NCBI RefSeq assembly: GCF_014696625.1
Contig: NZ_JACJQL010000002.1
Coordinates: 62,001-126,000, forward strand
Source: Nostoc parmelioides FACHB-3921
GTDB lineage: Bacteria; Cyanobacteriota; Cyanobacteriia; Cyanobacteriales; Nostocaceae
DNA length: 64,000 bases
Direction: 5' to 3'
Made by a program: the position numbers and the translations under genes. Positions 1 through 8,870 of the stretch are shown piece after piece (the first letter of the stretch is position 1; every line of letters starts with the position of its first letter). Under the pieces are notes generated by a model. That model did not search any database. It saw only the letters and a list, made by a program, of their open reading frames with translations, and was not told the DNA's origin.

Positions 1-1
1 T

Positions 2-1228
2 ACGGGTTTGATTGATAGGGGACATGAGGTTTATATTCATCCTGTGAATGGTTTACCGAAGGGTTATACAGGGAAGTTACATCCGGTTGTGGAAGAATAT
101 CGGCTGATGGAACGTGTATGTTTCCCTCCTCATGTTCCTAACAATCTTATTTGGCGCTTTTTTAAAGGTATAGGTTTATTCATTAGGAATATTCATCAGG
201 GTTCTTTGAAAACTTGGCGATTTTTTATTCCGGGAAGATATGGGAAGGAAGTAGCTACTTTAAAAACATTCTACAGAATTGTAGGGTTACTGAAAGATGG
301 CTCTTATGATATCATTCACTGTCAATTCGGCACTTTAGCGCCTATTGCTTTAGCCTATCGGGAAGTGGGGATAATTTCTGGTAAATTAATCACGACTTTT
401 CGGGGTATTGATATTAGTAAATATGTCGAGGAAAATGGCAGTGATGTTTATGAGCAACTCTTTCAGGAAGGGGAGTTTTTCTTGGCGAATTGCAAATTTT
501 TTGGTGATCGCGCGATTAATTTAGGCTGCAATCCTGATAAACTGATAATTCATGGTTCTGGTTTAGATTGTAATAAGTTCACATTCAAACCTCGCTATTT
601 TCCTGCTGATGGGAAAGTGCAAGTTGCGACAACAGGAAGATTGGTAGAAAAAAAGGGGATTGAATATGCTATTCGTGCAGTTGCTAAAGTAGCTGAACTT
701 TACCCCAATATTGAGTATCAAGTTATCGGCGATGGCGATTTAAAGGAAGATTTAGAACAATTAATCACAGAATTGAATATTGGTCATATCGTCAAATTAT
801 TGGGATGGAAGCAGCAAAAAGAAATTGTGGAGATTCTGGAAAGTACCCACATTTTTATCGCGCCTAGTGTGACGGCTGCGGATGGTAATCAAGATGCACC
901 AGTCAACACCTTAAAAGAAGCGATGGCGATGGGTTTACCTGTGATTAGTACCAGACACGGGGGGATTCCTGAATTAGTCACAGACGGGGTTTCTGGGTTT
1001 TTAGTCCCTGAACGAGATGCAGAGGCGATCGCTCATAAGTTAACCTATCTTATAGAGCATCCAGAATTGTGGGAAAAAATGGGTAAAGCTGGACGTGGAC
1101 GTGTTGCAGAAAAATACGACATGAACAAGCTAAATGATGAATTGGTGGAAATTTATCAACAAATGCTCAAACCACAATCACCCCAACAAGATTTGCAGCA
1201 TCTACCAAAAGAATTAACCGCTATTTAA
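2..1228 (+). CDS. GT4 family glycosyltransferase, 5' end cut by window edge
   Basis: Transfers a sugar from a nucleotide-sugar donor, probably for exopolysaccharide or envelope glycan, in the cytoplasm or at the membrane. The C-terminal half is a typical GT4 Rossmann domain (TTGRLVEKKGIEYAI, then VIGDGDLKEDLE, then NTLKEAMAMGLPVIS followed by HGGIPELV). The open frame runs back to base 2 without a stop and matches the paralogue at 1279-2568 from about its residue 25 on, so the true start lies outside the window; the in-frame TTG at 8 is not the real start. The last third is almost identical in DNA to the next gene. The acceptor is unknown. Confidence 0.88.
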   Translation, partial: TGLIDRGHEVYIHPVNGLPKGYTGKLHPVVEEYRLMERVCFPPHVPNNLIWRFFKGIGLFIRNIHQGSLKTWRFFIPGRYGKEVATLKTFYRIVGLLKDGSYDIIHCQFGTLAPIALAYREVGIISGKLITTFRGIDISKYVEENGSDVYEQLFQEGEFFLANCKFFGDRAINLGCNPDKLIIHGSGLDCNKFTFKPRYFPADGKVQVATTGRLVEKKGIEYAIRAVAKVAELYPNIEYQVIGDGDLKEDLEQLITELNIGHIVKLLGWKQQKEIVEILESTHIFIAPSVTAADGNQDAPVNTLKEAMAMGLPVISTRHGGIPELVTDGVSGFLVPERDAEAIAHKLTYLIEHPELWEKMGKAGRGRVAEKYDMNKLNDELVEIYQQMLKPQSPQQDLQHLPKELTAI

Positions 1229-1231
1229 GTC

Positions 1232-1261
1232 TGTCAACCGTCAACCGTCAACTGTCAACAG
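1232..1261. repeat. STRR heptamer array (TCAACCG/TCAACAG)
   Basis: Four tandem heptamers of the TCAAC(A/C/T)G type fill the gap between the two GT4 genes. This is the classic short tandemly repeated repetitive sequence of heterocystous cyanobacteria. Confidence 0.85.
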
Positions 1262-1278
1262 CTATTTAACTACGAAAT

Positions 1279-2568
1279 ATGAAAGTAGCATTTTTTGTTG
1301 CCCATTTTCCTGTGTTATCTGAACCATTCATTTTAAATCAAATTGTCGGTACGATAGAACGCGGCTATGAAGTTGATATTTACTCCCTTGATGGTATTCC
1401 CCAAGATACATCTAAATTGCATCCCTTGGTCGAACAATATCACCTCATGGAACGCACAATTTACGCTCCCACTAGACCAAATAATGAGTTATGGCGTTGG
1501 GTAAAAGGCTTAAGTCTACTGTTAATCAATTTTCATAAAAACCCTAGCGTCTGTCTGCAATTACTCAATACTTCGCGCTATGTTAGTCAGGCGAAATCCT
1601 TGAAAATGCTTTATCGAGCATTACCATTTTTAAAAACAAAATCTTACGATATTATCCACTGTCAATTCAGTACCTTGGGCGTGTTCGGTGTGTGGTTTCG
1701 CCAACTTGGTTTAATTGAAGGTAAATTAATTTCCACCTTCCGGGGTTCAGATATTAGTAAATTTTTACCCAAATGGGGAGAACAGGTTTATCAAGAACTA
1801 TTCCAGGAAACAGATTTTTTCTTAGCTAACTGCGAATTTTTTAAAGATAAAGCCGTGGCGTTGGGATGTGATGCTGATAAAATTCATGTCCACGGTTCAG
1901 GAATTGATAGTAACAGTTTCTTTTTTCAAGAACGCTCTTATCCCCATGATGGTATTATCCGCATTGCTACTACTGGGCGTTTGGTAGAAAAAAAAGGGAT
2001 TGAGTATGTAATTAAAGCTGTAGCTCAAGTCATAAGAAAATATCCCTATATTGAGTATAACATTATTGGTGATGGAGAACTAAAAACACATTTTGAAAAA
2101 CTAATTTCTGAATTAAATCTTAGTCAAAATGTGAAATTATTAGGCTGGAAACAACAAAAAGAGATTGTTGATATTTTGGATAAATGCCATATTTTTGTGG
2201 CTCCTAGTGTAACTGGTAAAGATGGTAATCAAGATGCACCAGTCAACACCTTAAAAGAAGCGATGGCGATGGGTTTACCTGTGATTAGTACCAGACACGG
2301 GGGGATTCCAGAGTTAGTAGAGGATGGGGTTTCTGGGTTTTTAGTCCCTGAACGAGATGCAGAGGCGATCGCTCATAAGTTAACCTATCTCATAGAACAT
2401 CCAGAATTGTGGGAAAAAATGGGTAAAGCGGGACGTGGACGTGTTGAAGAAAAATACGACATGAACAAGCTAAATGATGAATTGGTGCAAATTTATCAAC
2501 AAATGCTCTATTCATCATCACCCCAACAAGATTTGCAACATCTACCAAAAGAATTAACAGCTATTTAA
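1279..2568 (+). CDS. GT4 family glycosyltransferase (tandem paralogue)
   Basis: Complete 429-residue GT4 glycosyltransferase, paralogous to the upstream gene. The N-terminal domain begins MKVAFFVAHFPVLSEPF, a common start for GT4 proteins of exopolysaccharide loci. The C-terminal domain has TTGRLVEKKGIEYVI, IIGDGELKTHFE and the donor-binding NTLKEAMAMGLPVIS region. The first two thirds differ clearly from the upstream paralogue, while about the last 115 codons are nearly identical, including an 89-bp block without a mismatch. With the GT2 gene that follows it forms a small glycan-assembly group. Substrate not predictable. Confidence 0.9.
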   Translation: MKVAFFVAHFPVLSEPFILNQIVGTIERGYEVDIYSLDGIPQDTSKLHPLVEQYHLMERTIYAPTRPNNELWRWVKGLSLLLINFHKNPSVCLQLLNTSRYVSQAKSLKMLYRALPFLKTKSYDIIHCQFSTLGVFGVWFRQLGLIEGKLISTFRGSDISKFLPKWGEQVYQELFQETDFFLANCEFFKDKAVALGCDADKIHVHGSGIDSNSFFFQERSYPHDGIIRIATTGRLVEKKGIEYVIKAVAQVIRKYPYIEYNIIGDGELKTHFEKLISELNLSQNVKLLGWKQQKEIVDILDKCHIFVAPSVTGKDGNQDAPVNTLKEAMAMGLPVISTRHGGIPELVEDGVSGFLVPERDAEAIAHKLTYLIEHPELWEKMGKAGRGRVEEKYDMNKLNDELVQIYQQMLYSSSPQQDLQHLPKELTAI

Positions 2569-2633
2569 GTAGCCGTAGAGATATTAGGACATCAAGCTAA
2601 GATAAAAACCCGACAACACAGGGCTTTCTATTC

Positions 2634-2664
2634 TGTCAACAGTCAACAGTCAACAGTCAACAGC
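2634..2664. repeat. STRR heptamer array (TCAACAG)
   Basis: Four TCAACAG heptamers followed by CTATAAC, just ahead of the GT2 gene's ribosome-binding region. Confidence 0.85.
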
Positions 2665-2688
2665 TATAACTAATAGGAGTTATCAACC

Positions 2689-3732
2689 ATGTCAGAAGCA
2701 ATTGTGACAATTGTCATTGTTCCCCGTGAACGCTTTAGCTGTACTCAAGCATCATTAGAAAGTATTTACGAACATACGAAGATACCTTTCAAACTAATTT
2801 ATGTAGATGGTAATTCTCCAACTAAAGCCCGAAAATATCTACAACAACAAGCCCAAGAAAAGAACTTTCAACTAATTCGGACAGATTACTATCTTTCTCC
2901 CAACCACGCCCGGAATATTGGCTTGAGTCACGTTGATACTAAATATTTAGTATTCCTTGATAACGACGTTATAGTTTCCCCTGGTTGGTTAAAAGCTTTA
3001 GTAAATTGTGCAGAAACAACAGGTGCAACTGTAGTCGGGCCTTTGATGTGTGAAAAAGAACCCATACACGAAAGAATCCACTTTGCAGGTGGAGAAAGCC
3101 ACATCGTGATTGATGTCAAAGGCAGACGACATCTACGGGAAAAAATGTACAAACAAGGTCATCAAGTATCAGCATTGCGTTCTCAACTCCAGCAAACTGA
3201 GACAGAATTAGCAGAGTTTCACTGTACCCTAATACGGAGGGAAATATTTGAGCAAATTGGCTATTTAGATGAAGAAATGCTCAACACCAAAGAACATCTA
3301 GATTTTTGCATGAATGTCATACAAGCAGGAGGTAAAGTTTATTTTGAACCTGATAGTTTAGTTACCTATGTACCAGGGCCTCCTTTAGAATGGAGCGATT
3401 TACATTTTTATATGCTGCGTTGGAGTGATGCTTGGACTTTAGCCAGTTTACAACGTATCCGCGCTAAATGGAATTTATCTGAGGATGGTTATTTTCAAAC
3501 TAAATACAAAAAATTGGGTGTGAGACGAGTAGCAACAATTATTAAACCTTTTGTACGTCAAGTTAGCTTTGGGAATGAAAATAAGCCATTAAAAAGATTT
3601 CTGAAAAAGCTAGATCGAAAACTCAACCGATTTCTGACCGATAGGTATGCAGAAATGCTCCCACAACGCAAACTCGAATTACCAATTATTAAGAAAGAAA
3701 TATCATCAGTTAAAGAATTTACCCAGGTTTGA
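2689..3732 (+). CDS. GT2 family glycosyltransferase
   Basis: 347-residue GT-A fold glycosyltransferase. The N-terminus has the donor-binding beta-strand and YVDGNSPTKA loop. A DxD-type metal and nucleotide-sugar motif is seen in LVFLDNDVIVSPGW (about residues 85-98), and HARNIG before it is typical of GT2. The C-terminal part (from about residue 250) is basic and may touch the membrane. It starts at an ATG behind TAGGAG. It lies on the same strand as the two GT4 genes, so a shared polysaccharide pathway is likely. Linkage and acceptor unknown. Confidence 0.85.
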   Translation: MSEAIVTIVIVPRERFSCTQASLESIYEHTKIPFKLIYVDGNSPTKARKYLQQQAQEKNFQLIRTDYYLSPNHARNIGLSHVDTKYLVFLDNDVIVSPGWLKALVNCAETTGATVVGPLMCEKEPIHERIHFAGGESHIVIDVKGRRHLREKMYKQGHQVSALRSQLQQTETELAEFHCTLIRREIFEQIGYLDEEMLNTKEHLDFCMNVIQAGGKVYFEPDSLVTYVPGPPLEWSDLHFYMLRWSDAWTLASLQRIRAKWNLSEDGYFQTKYKKLGVRRVATIIKPFVRQVSFGNENKPLKRFLKKLDRKLNRFLTDRYAEMLPQRKLELPIIKKEISSVKEFTQV

Positions 3733-3886
3733 TAACCTGGAGATAACATTTATAAAATAAAAATTAAAATACCTAGAGGTGAATGAAATGTAGCATATTC
3801 TTTCCTGAATTTCCTGATTTTGAATGGCGAATTTTGTAGCTTGCTTAGAATAGAATAATCCCCATTGCTGAGAGAGGTTACACCCA

Positions 3887-5416
3887 ATGTCCAATTCAGA
3901 ATTAGATAGAGTCATTGTCCGCCCGGTGGATGAATATAATCAAAAATTAGTGGCTCATGTACACCCGCCTAACTGGGTAAATCCCCAACCGGCTGATAAT
4001 TATGACTTGGTGGTCATGGGTGCGGGGACTGCTGGCTTAGTAGTGGCGGCGGGTGCGGCTGGTCTGGGTTTGGGTTTAAAGGTGGCGCTAATTGAAAAGC
4101 ATCTTATGGGTGGAGATTGCTTAAATGTGGGTTGTGTACCTTCTAAAACTATCATTCGGTCTTCGCGGGTGGTGGGGGAAATCTGGAATGGGAAAAATTT
4201 GGGGGTGAATATTCCCAGCCAGATTGATATTGATTTTCCCGCAGTTATGGCACGAATGCGACGAGTACGGTCGGATATTAGCCATAATGACTCGGCGGAA
4301 CGTTTTACATCCCTGGGAGTTGATGTATTTTTAGGTAGTGGTAAATTTGCTAGTAAGAATACCGTAGAAGTAGCTGGGAAGACCCTTAAATTTAAAAAAG
4401 CGGTGATTGCTACTGGTGCTAGGGCTACAAAACCAGCAATTATCGGCATTGAACAAGCTGGATATCTCACCAATGAAACGGTTTTTTCTTTAATTCAAAG
4501 ACCGGAAAAGTTAGCAGTAATTGGTGGTGGCCCCATTGGTTGCGAATTAGCCCAAGCCTTCCGGCGTTTGGGGAGTGAGGTAGTGTTGATTCATAGCGGT
4601 TCCCATGTCCTTAACAAAGAAGATAACGACGCGGCACAAATTGTCCAACAGACTTTAATTAAAGAAGGGATTCGCTTAGTTTTAAATGCCAAGGTAGAAG
4701 AAGTAGTGACGGTAACCGAGGGTAAACGGTTGTATTTTTCTACCAACGGTCATCGTGATTCGGTGACAGTAGATGAAATATTAGTGGGTGCAGGGCGATC
4801 GCCTAATGTGGAAGGGTTGAATTTAGAAGCTGTCGGGGTAAAATACGACAAGCGTCGGGGTGTGGAAGTGAATGATTACCTACAAACGACCAACCCCAAG
4901 ATTTATGCTGCTGGTGATATCTGCATGGAATGGAAATTTACCCACGCCGCCGATGCAGCCGCGCGCATTGTCATTAAGAATACCCTGTTTTCTCCCTTTG
5001 GTTTAGGCAGGTCGAAACTAAGTAGCTTAGTAATGCCTTGGGTGACTTATACTGACCCAGAAGTTGCCCATGTGGGACTGTACGAAAGTCAAGACGTAGA
5101 GACAATTAAAATTCCTTTTAGTAGTGTAGATCGAGCGATCGCCGATGCTCAAGAAGATGGTTTTCTGAAAATTCACCACAAAAAAGGTTCTGATGAAATT
5201 GTTGGTGCAACTATTGTCGCAACTCACGCCGGGGAGATGATTTCGGAAATCACAACAGCGATAGTTAATAAGATAGGTTTAAACAAACTCAGTAACGTGA
5301 TTCACCCCTATCCTACCCAAGCCGAAGCCATCAAAAAAGCCGCAGATACCTATCGCCGTACCCTCCTCACACCAAAAACAAAAAAACTGTTGGGATTTTT
5401 AACCAAATTTTCTTAA
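3887..5416 (+). CDS. Mercuric-reductase-like FAD/NAD(P) disulfide oxidoreductase
   Basis: 509-residue class I pyridine nucleotide-disulfide oxidoreductase. FAD-binding site YDLVVMGAGTAGLVVAAGAA (about residues 40-59), redox-active pair C78/C83 within GGDCLNVGCVPSK, NAD(P)-binding IGGGPIGCELAQAF, second FAD motif YAAGDI, and a C-terminal dimerisation domain with HPYPTQAE carrying the catalytic His. It lacks the N-terminal heavy-metal-associated domain and the C-terminal vicinal cysteines of true MerA, so mercury reduction is doubtful; a dihydrolipoamide-dehydrogenase-like or general disulfide reductase role fits as well. Start ATG follows GAGAGAGG. Confidence 0.88.
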   Translation: MSNSELDRVIVRPVDEYNQKLVAHVHPPNWVNPQPADNYDLVVMGAGTAGLVVAAGAAGLGLGLKVALIEKHLMGGDCLNVGCVPSKTIIRSSRVVGEIWNGKNLGVNIPSQIDIDFPAVMARMRRVRSDISHNDSAERFTSLGVDVFLGSGKFASKNTVEVAGKTLKFKKAVIATGARATKPAIIGIEQAGYLTNETVFSLIQRPEKLAVIGGGPIGCELAQAFRRLGSEVVLIHSGSHVLNKEDNDAAQIVQQTLIKEGIRLVLNAKVEEVVTVTEGKRLYFSTNGHRDSVTVDEILVGAGRSPNVEGLNLEAVGVKYDKRRGVEVNDYLQTTNPKIYAAGDICMEWKFTHAADAAARIVIKNTLFSPFGLGRSKLSSLVMPWVTYTDPEVAHVGLYESQDVETIKIPFSSVDRAIADAQEDGFLKIHHKKGSDEIVGATIVATHAGEMISEITTAIVNKIGLNKLSNVIHPYPTQAEAIKKAADTYRRTLLTPKTKKLLGFLTKFS

Positions 5417-5534
5417 GAAAAAACTGACAACACATCAAAGCAGAAAAAATCACGGTAAGTTTAACCTTACACCTTCCACAATCCCTTAGACTAGGGGCAG
5501 CAACCTTGTTCAGACTGGTCGAGGAAAGTGGAAA

Positions 5535-6935
5535 GTGACAGAGACGAACAATTTAAACTCTACCCTTCAGGATGTATCACGTAGGGAATTGCGTGATTTA
5601 GTGCGGACACAGATGCGAATGCTATTAGAAGCAGGAGATTTACAGGGAGCAAAAGCCATTCTTGTACCTGTACAGCCTGCGGACATAGCTGAAGCGATTG
5701 AAGGTTTACCCGAAACAATGCACGCTTTAGCTTTTCGCTTGCTTTCTAAAGATGAAGCCATTGAAGTTTACGAATATCTTGACTACAGTGTTCAAGAAAG
5801 ATTAATTGAAGAACTCAAAAGCCAGGAAGTCCGCGATATAGTCGATCAAATGTCGTCGGATGACCGAGCGAGATTATTTGATGAATTGCCTGCCAAGGTT
5901 GTCAATCACCTGCTAGAACAACTCAGTCCAACAGAACGCCAAGCCACAGCCCTAATGTTGGGTTATGAAGCCGATACAGCCGGGCGCATCATGACTCTAG
6001 AGTTCATTGGGCTAAAAGAAAATATGACCATAGGGCAAGCTCTAGAACGGATTCGCAGCCTCGCTAATGCTAGTGAGATGATCTACTATCTTTACGTTAC
6101 GGATCAAGCCAGACGCTTAACCGGCATTGTCTCACTGCGGGAGTTGGTGACATCCCAGCCAGAACAGACGATTGGTGAGGTAATGACCCGTGATGTAATT
6201 TTTGTCAATACAGATACTCACCAGGAAGAAGTAGCCAGATTAATTCAAAGGTATGATTTCCTAGCTGTCCCGGTGGTAGATAGACAACAGCTTTTAGTCG
6301 GGATTGTCACCGTCGATGACGTGATTGATATTCTGGAAGAGGAAACCACCAAGGATATCTACGCTTTAGGTGGTGGTGTACAGTCCAGTGGCGACAATTA
6401 CTTTCAAATGGATTTATGGGAAGTAGCTCGCAAGCGGGTTTTATGGTTATTTGTTCTCTTAGTTACCAACACTGTCACCGGCACAATTATTAAGTCCCAA
6501 GAAGATATCTTGACAAAAGTAGTCACCCTCACTGCCTTTATCCCCTTGTTGACTGGTACTGGTGGTAACGTAGGCGCTCAGTCTTCCACAGTCGTGATTC
6601 GCGGGATGAATACAGACGAAATTCGCTCACTCGGCACATTACAAGTGATTGGCAGAGAAGCGATCGCCGGTGCATTGCTAGGCGGTATGTTAGGTAGTAT
6701 CGCCACTATATGGGCTTACTTTCTCCAAGGCCGATTAGAAGTAGCGATCGCTGTTGGTGCTAGTTTAATCGCTATCTCTGTTCTGGCTTCTATATCTGGT
6801 TCAGCACTGCCATTTTTGTTTCGCTACTTACGCTTAGACCCAGCTTTAATGTCAGCACCTTTTATTACTACAGCCGTTGACGTACTTGGAGTTCTAATTT
6901 ACTTCAATTTGGCAAGAGTAATTTTAAGATTGTGA
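5535..6935 (+). CDS. mgtE: Magnesium transporter MgtE
   Basis: 466-residue Mg2+ channel/transporter of the inner membrane. It has the N-terminal MgtE superhelical domain (about 35-135), two CBS domains (about 140-260, with IVTVDDVIDILEEE closing the pair) and five C-terminal transmembrane helices including the pore segment LTGTGGNVGAQSSTVVIRG. In the family the cytosolic CBS and N domains sense Mg2+ and gate the pore. The start is a GTG behind GAGGAAAG. No Mg2+-responsive riboswitch was recognised in the 118-bp leader. Confidence 0.95.
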   Translation: MTETNNLNSTLQDVSRRELRDLVRTQMRMLLEAGDLQGAKAILVPVQPADIAEAIEGLPETMHALAFRLLSKDEAIEVYEYLDYSVQERLIEELKSQEVRDIVDQMSSDDRARLFDELPAKVVNHLLEQLSPTERQATALMLGYEADTAGRIMTLEFIGLKENMTIGQALERIRSLANASEMIYYLYVTDQARRLTGIVSLRELVTSQPEQTIGEVMTRDVIFVNTDTHQEEVARLIQRYDFLAVPVVDRQQLLVGIVTVDDVIDILEEETTKDIYALGGGVQSSGDNYFQMDLWEVARKRVLWLFVLLVTNTVTGTIIKSQEDILTKVVTLTAFIPLLTGTGGNVGAQSSTVVIRGMNTDEIRSLGTLQVIGREAIAGALLGGMLGSIATIWAYFLQGRLEVAIAVGASLIAISVLASISGSALPFLFRYLRLDPALMSAPFITTAVDVLGVLIYFNLARVILRL

Positions 6936-6946
6936 ATTATTGATAT

Positions 6947-7204
6947 TTACAATTCCGACGCTGTATCAGGTGCAATAATTTCCCCAGTTCCCAAGTTAAG
7001 AATCATATCTTGGTCGGTAATCAATTCATTCAATTCTTTAACTTGCAGGTTCATTTCCTCACACGCTTTTCTTAGTTCTCCTGCAAATCTATTCAAATCA
7101 TCACCATAGCCACATTGATAAGCAGCAGTTTCAATTCCCTGCTTGGCATTTGCTCTAGCACAATCAACTAATTCTGTGCCGTGCAATGGTTTTAGGGATG
7201 ACAT
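6947..7204 (-). CDS. Small conserved-looking protein of unknown function
   Basis: 85 residues, not recognised. It is soluble, with a central GDDLNRFAGELRKACEEM segment that should be helical and two cysteines near the middle. Codon use is like the neighbours and it starts at an ATG in a clean intergenic region. It converges on mgtE with only 11 bases between stop codons. The context gives no function. Confidence 0.6.
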   Translation of the reverse strand: MSSLKPLHGTELVDCARANAKQGIETAAYQCGYGDDLNRFAGELRKACEEMNLQVKELNELITDQDMILNLGTGEIIAPDTASEL

Positions 7205-7417
7205 AAGCTAACTTTTTTCTTTGAATGTTCCTTAATAGATATAGCAACTGCTGAGGACGAAATCATCTCTCCGTTGGCAGACATCAAAGAAAATTCAGAA
7301 TAAATCAGATATCATCTATTCTGAACTCCCCCCATTATCGTCAATTCAAGGGTTTAAGACCCCTATGTCTACAAGTAGTATCAGTTGAGATGGGGTTTAA
7401 ATCCCCAACTCTAACTG

Positions 7418-7452
7418 TTTTGAATTTTGAATTTTGAATTTTGAATTTTGAA
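7418..7452. repeat. Heptamer tandem repeat TTTTGAA x5
   Basis: Five perfect TTTTGAA units just beyond the 3' end of the SDR gene. The unit length of seven matches the STRR class, but the sequence is different. Confidence 0.85.
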
Positions 7453-7459
7453 TTGTTAA

Positions 7460-8317
7460 TTAGCCATTAACTACTTCCCCACCATTGGGATGTAAAACTT
7501 GACCAGACATATAAGACGAGTCATCAGAAGCTAAAAACACATAACTAGGTGCAACTTCTTCCGGTTGTCCGGCTCGTTGCATTGGTACTTGTTTACCAAA
7601 GGTTTCTACCTTTTCTGGGGGAAATGTTGAAGGAATTAAAGGTGTCCAAATTGGCCCAGGTGCTACAGCATTCACCCGGATACCTTTACTAATTAAGTTT
7701 TGTGATAAGGAACGAGTAAAGGCGACAATTGCACCTTTAGTTGAAGAATAATCAAGTAACTGTGGACTACCTTTATAAGCTGTAACTGAAGTAGTATTGA
7801 TAATGGCGCTGCCTTTTTTCAGGTGTTTGATTGCTGCTTTGGTCAAGTAAAACATTGAAAAAATATTCGTGCGGAATGTGCGTTCCAACTGTTCTTTAGT
7901 AATATCTTCAATGCTTTCTTGGGGATGTTGTTCAGCCGCATTATTGATGAGAATGTCTAGTTTACCGAACTCATCTACTGTTTGTTGAATCGCACGCTGA
8001 CAAAAAGCTTCATCGGTTATATCCCCGGCGATAGATACAGCACGCCGTCCTTGTTCTTCTACTAAATTTTTGGTTTCTTCCGCGTCGCCGTGTTCACTCA
8101 GGTAAACAAAGGCTACATCTGCACCTTCTTTAGCATAGGCGATCGCCACAGCCCGGCCAATCCCACTATCCCCACCAGTAATCAGCGCAACTTTATCTTT
8201 TAATTTACCGCTACCTCGATACTGAGCATCATCAGCTTGAGGTTTTGGCTGCATTTTCGATTCTGTACCTGGTGGTTGTTGTTGCTGCGGTGGTTGTAAT
8301 GTTTGCTTCTCTGCCAT
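7460..8317 (-). CDS. SDR family NAD(P)-dependent oxidoreductase
   Basis: Short-chain dehydrogenase of about 285 residues, of the glucose-1-dehydrogenase-like YghA/YhdF group. Its N-terminus is Gln/Pro rich. The cofactor motif ITGGDSGIGRAVAIAYAKEG is followed by NNAAEQHPQ, the catalytic Tyr/Lys in LLDYSSTKGAIVAFTRSL, and NAVAPGPIWTPL. I chose the ATG at 8317 (MAEKQTLQ) because CCAGGAG lies six bases before it; a longer reading from 8359 has no such site. Substrate unknown; relatives are often linked to general stress. Confidence 0.9.
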   Translation of the reverse strand: MAEKQTLQPPQQQQPPGTESKMQPKPQADDAQYRGSGKLKDKVALITGGDSGIGRAVAIAYAKEGADVAFVYLSEHGDAEETKNLVEEQGRRAVSIAGDITDEAFCQRAIQQTVDEFGKLDILINNAAEQHPQESIEDITKEQLERTFRTNIFSMFYLTKAAIKHLKKGSAIINTTSVTAYKGSPQLLDYSSTKGAIVAFTRSLSQNLISKGIRVNAVAPGPIWTPLIPSTFPPEKVETFGKQVPMQRAGQPEEVAPSYVFLASDDSSYMSGQVLHPNGGEVVNG

Positions 8318-8374
8318 ATATTTCTCCTGGTAATAAACCAACAATTTCTCGATCAACAAATTAAATTTTCATCC

Positions 8375-8422
8375 GCACAATTAAACCTTGGATCGACAGA
8401 TCAACCCAAGGTTTAATTGTGC
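8375..8422. repeat. Perfect 17-bp inverted repeat upstream of the SDR gene
   Basis: GCACAATTAAACCTTGG at 8375-8391 is exactly reverse-complemented at 8406-8422, with a 14-base loop. It sits between a 21-codon reading frame and the SDR start. No strong T-run follows it in the minus direction, so attenuator, operator or repeat element are all possible. Confidence 0.75.
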
Positions 8423-8449
8423 TTTTGCTCCCACTTGCAAATAGCAAGC

Positions 8450-8515
8450 TTACGCATTTTCACCCCGGATGTTAGCCAAACGTACTAATTGCTGGGCAAT
8501 GTACATGACTGACAT
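8450..8515 (-). CDS. Possible 21-residue leader or small protein
   Basis: ATG with a good GTGAGGAG site at the right distance opens a 21-codon frame (MSVMYIAQQLVRLANIRGEN and one Ala) ending in TAA. It precedes the perfect inverted repeat and the SDR gene on the same strand. The ribosome-binding site is the main support. It could be a leader peptide, a real small protein or chance. Confidence 0.3.
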   Translation of the reverse strand: MSVMYIAQQLVRLANIRGENA

Positions 8516-8870
8516 AATTGCTCCTCACACCTGAAACCATTAATCTGACCACGGAAAACAAGTACACAACTCTCTTTCGATGAAGGATTTATCCTATTCA
8601 TCTGCCTTAAAACTAACTACTATGTACTTAATATTTATCGGTCTTGAGGTGGAAACAAAATTGAGATTTTCTCAACCTAGAGAGATAAAAAGTCGCTAGT
8701 GAAGGGAGTAGAAAACATGGCATGAAGGCAGTTTTTTGATTCCCTGATCCATTGTTCAGAATAATTGCTGATTCTTTGTTAAGAAAGATGTTTATATTGG
8801 GTAGCTTGTAGGGAAGGGGTTGGGGGTTAGGTCTGAGAGAAAGTTGCACACGGCGTTACCTAATTACGAA
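8516..8870. other. Intergenic stretch without recognised gene
   Basis: 355 bases between the small frame and the 3' end of gcvP. AT-rich, no frame with credible protein character on either strand, no tRNA or terminator with a clear stem and T-run. Confidence 0.5.

Noticed and set aside
3887..5416. True mercury resistance gene (merA)
   Set aside because: No heavy-metal-associated domain, no C-terminal vicinal cysteines and no mer neighbours.
8518..8540. CTCCTCACAC resembling the loop of the Yfr1 small RNA
   Set aside because: The flanking stems and T-run terminator of Yfr1 are missing, and the motif is the complement of a ribosome-binding site for a short minus frame.
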